A DNA stretch of 64,000 nt from positions 20,625,001 to 20,689,000 of the forward strand of contig CM076268.1 in assembly GCA_038380795.1 (NCBI GenBank). Direction: 5' to 3'. The stretch's first letter is position 1; each line of letters begins with the position of its first letter. Under the pieces are notes generated by a model. That model worked only from the letters and a program-made list of their open reading frames with translations. It searched no databases and was not told the DNA's origin. Of this stretch, positions 62,201 through 64,000 are shown piece by piece. Source of the stretch: Pyrocephalus nanus (Eukaryota; Chordata; Aves; Passeriformes; Tyrannidae). Position numbers and translations under genes: made by a program.

Positions 62201-62882
62201 ATGAGAGAGTAGGAGCACACGGTAGGAGCACTCTTGGGTTTCTACTGTGATACTTCAAGTGTTTAGGCACTCTCAAGGACTCTCTTCTCTCTCACCTCTC
62301 CATTTACCCTGCCATGGCCATAACCACAGAGTGATAATACAGCATAATGCGCTGTTCCTATAACACCCACTGCAGACTGAGCTACTTATAGTTGGGGTGT
62401 GGAAAATAAAAGATGACCGGGAAAATGATTTGCTCATCTTTCAAGGACAGACTCTCACACCTGTGCAGAGAGGGGTAGCAGCACACATGCATATGTGTAT
62501 ACTACAATTTTAGCATATATTTCTTGACATCTAGCACAAATACTTCTGCTCTTGGAGTCCTGTAAACACTGATTTTTATTTATCTTCCTCTCCCCTCACG
62601 ACATGTGAGACTAACTGTACTGGGGGTGTAGAGAAACATGAGAATATGCCCCCAAAGGAATAAAACTAAAGGCTCGAAAGGCAGCCGCAAAAGTCAACTA
62701 GAACAATCAAATTGTTTGTAAGTCTTTTGACTAGGAGGGACAGATAAGTAATTTAGTGTTTTGGTATATTCCTCTGCAGTTCCTGGGCAGTGTGTTTGCT
62801 TAAGGTACTCCACAAGCTACCAGCAGCAGCTTTGCTCCAGCAGAGGCAGCAGTTGGGGAGTAGCAGACCTTTCACATCATAC
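59234..62882 (-). other. SORBS1: SORBS1 intron between E1 and E2
   Basis: 3.6 kb; a G9/C9 run lies at about 59,248-59,257. No exon or named repeat recognised. Confidence 0.75.
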
Positions 62883-62912
62883 CTGCCAGGCTACTAAGCC
62901 TTTTTTGCTGTT
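62883..62912 (-). CDS. SORBS1: SORBS1 exon E1: 30-nt mini-exon before the SoHo region
   Basis: It encodes (E)QQKRLSSLA, matching the human stretch EQQKRLSSLS just before the SoHo-proximal linker. The acceptor reads CCACAG|AA and the donor GCAG|GTATGA. It starts inside a codon (needs one upstream base) and ends with one leftover base, which joins E2 to give Asp. Residues 1-10. The preceding exon, which in human encodes the segment ending in LLQHNR, was not found up to position 64,000. The exon is too short to stand out as an ORF, so the call rests on similarity plus phase. Confidence 0.85.
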
Positions 62913-64000
62913 CTGTGGTAAAGGGAGAAACAAAACAAAAAGAAATACAGAACAAATGGGTGAGACATAAACAGCAAGTGCTCTGGTGCTGCATTTCTGA
63001 CAGGCAAGAAATACGCTGTAGACAGAATCGCAGCAGCTGCTGGAGAGAATCTGTTTTCAAAAACCCTGCCAAAGTGACAGCCCACAGTCCCTTCTCCACA
63101 CAGCAGCCTCGTGGAATAATACAAATCTCATGATGCAGTGACCGATGCATTTGCAAAGAGCACTTTTATTTAAATGTTCACCTTTTTATAACATCAGAGA
63201 ATGAAATGTTGGACAGGAGATAATTTGAAAAACCGTAAAAATTCACGGAGTCAAACAACTTGACAACTACCTCTGCTACCATTAGCATGAAATACATTTT
63301 GAAATACTACTACTGTAGCATTTCAGAGGGATATAGGAAAGGATCAAGTAATTGTTGGTGCTTGCTGAGTCTCATCACATTCCACTGAGCCACAGATTCA
63401 GTGATTTGCGCACAGACACAGCTTGAAGGTTTTGATTCTCGGAACGGTCCCCTAAGTTAGGGGTGTCTCATTAACAAGTTTCCAGACTGGGACATTCGTG
63501 GTATCTTTCAGCATGTTTGACCATCTTAAAGTTGATGCTTTCTAAAAGGATGCCCATATGTCTTGCCCAAGTCACAGTTGGGAATAAAACCACAAATTCT
63601 TAGCACTAGCACTGCACTCTCTGCTTTTTCTACTCCCTAGATATTAATCACTTTATTTAAAGCATGAAAGCCATATGAAAAGAATAAACTATTTTACTGA
63701 CATAAAAAACACAAACACTTTTGAAAGTTCATACTGTTAGTAAAAAGATTTCAAAACTTTAATATAATAAACACACCTGTTATATATGTGTGATAAACCA
63801 TGCCATGCAATCCCTGCCTAGGAAATAACTGTGCTTTGGGGTGGCATTTAACACTTGCCAAATAAGTCTGCAGCAGGTCACAAATCTCCAGGTATATGGT
63901 GTTTGCTAGCAGAACTCACACCTTCACTGGATATTTGTACTAAGTGGATCATCGCAGCAAGGGAGACTGAGATATTTCTCCTCTGTGCAGATCCCTTGTC
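62913..64000 (-). other. SORBS1: SORBS1 intron upstream of E1
   Basis: 1.1 kb to the window edge. I looked for the preceding human segment (TTIVNPTIVLLQHNR) and did not find it, so the intron continues beyond the window. Confidence 0.75.

Overview
The window is vertebrate nuclear DNA, almost certainly from a bird. It holds multi-exon genes with GT-AG introns, a CpG-island promoter, an oriented CR1 LINE 3' end, LTR-like sequence of a kind I recall from bird genomes, and few other repeats. Both genes lie on the minus strand, so transcription runs from high to low coordinates.

About 12,690-62,912 is the 3' part of SORBS1 (sorbin and SH3 domain containing 1; CAP/ponsin), an adaptor protein of focal adhesions, stress fibres and Z-discs. 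I rebuilt 26 coding exons by reading translated segments, splice sites and codon phase together. If all are joined they give one continuous frame of 1,512 residues, partial at the N-terminus, ending in a stop at 14,807-14,809. The order is: the SoHo region (59,233 down to about 52,166); a linker built from many phase-matched cassette exons, including a 1,521-bp giant exon; two adjacent SH3 domains (30,696 down to 27,567); a Pro/Ser-rich 729-bp exon; a Ser/Thr-rich cassette; and the third SH3 domain with the stop codon (15,786 down to 14,807). A 3' UTR of about 2.1 kb follows, with two AATAAA signals. The SORBS1 promoter and N-terminal exons are upstream of the window. Real transcripts probably use subsets of these exons. 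Residue numbers below count from the first residue encoded in the window.

About 2.4 kb of intergenic DNA (about 10,300-12,690) separates SORBS1 from PDLIM1 (PDZ and LIM domain 1; CLP36). PDLIM1 exon 1 (10,080-10,175) encodes the start of its PDZ domain and lies in a GC-rich promoter with GC boxes. From 10,079 to 1 is PDLIM1 intron 1, with no further exon visible. It starts with a G-rich hexamer repeat beside the splice donor, and its far end holds ERV/LTR-like DNA with a 195-bp near-identical direct duplication. The SORBS1-PDLIM1 order matches the human chromosome 10q arrangement.

I found no plus-strand gene, tRNA, rRNA, CRISPR array or prokaryotic feature. The most interesting signals are the run of phase-matched cassette exons (including a 15-nt microexon, the giant exon and a possible undescribed 54-nt cassette), the G-quadruplex-prone repeat at the PDLIM1 donor, and the conserved SORBS-PDLIM pairing.
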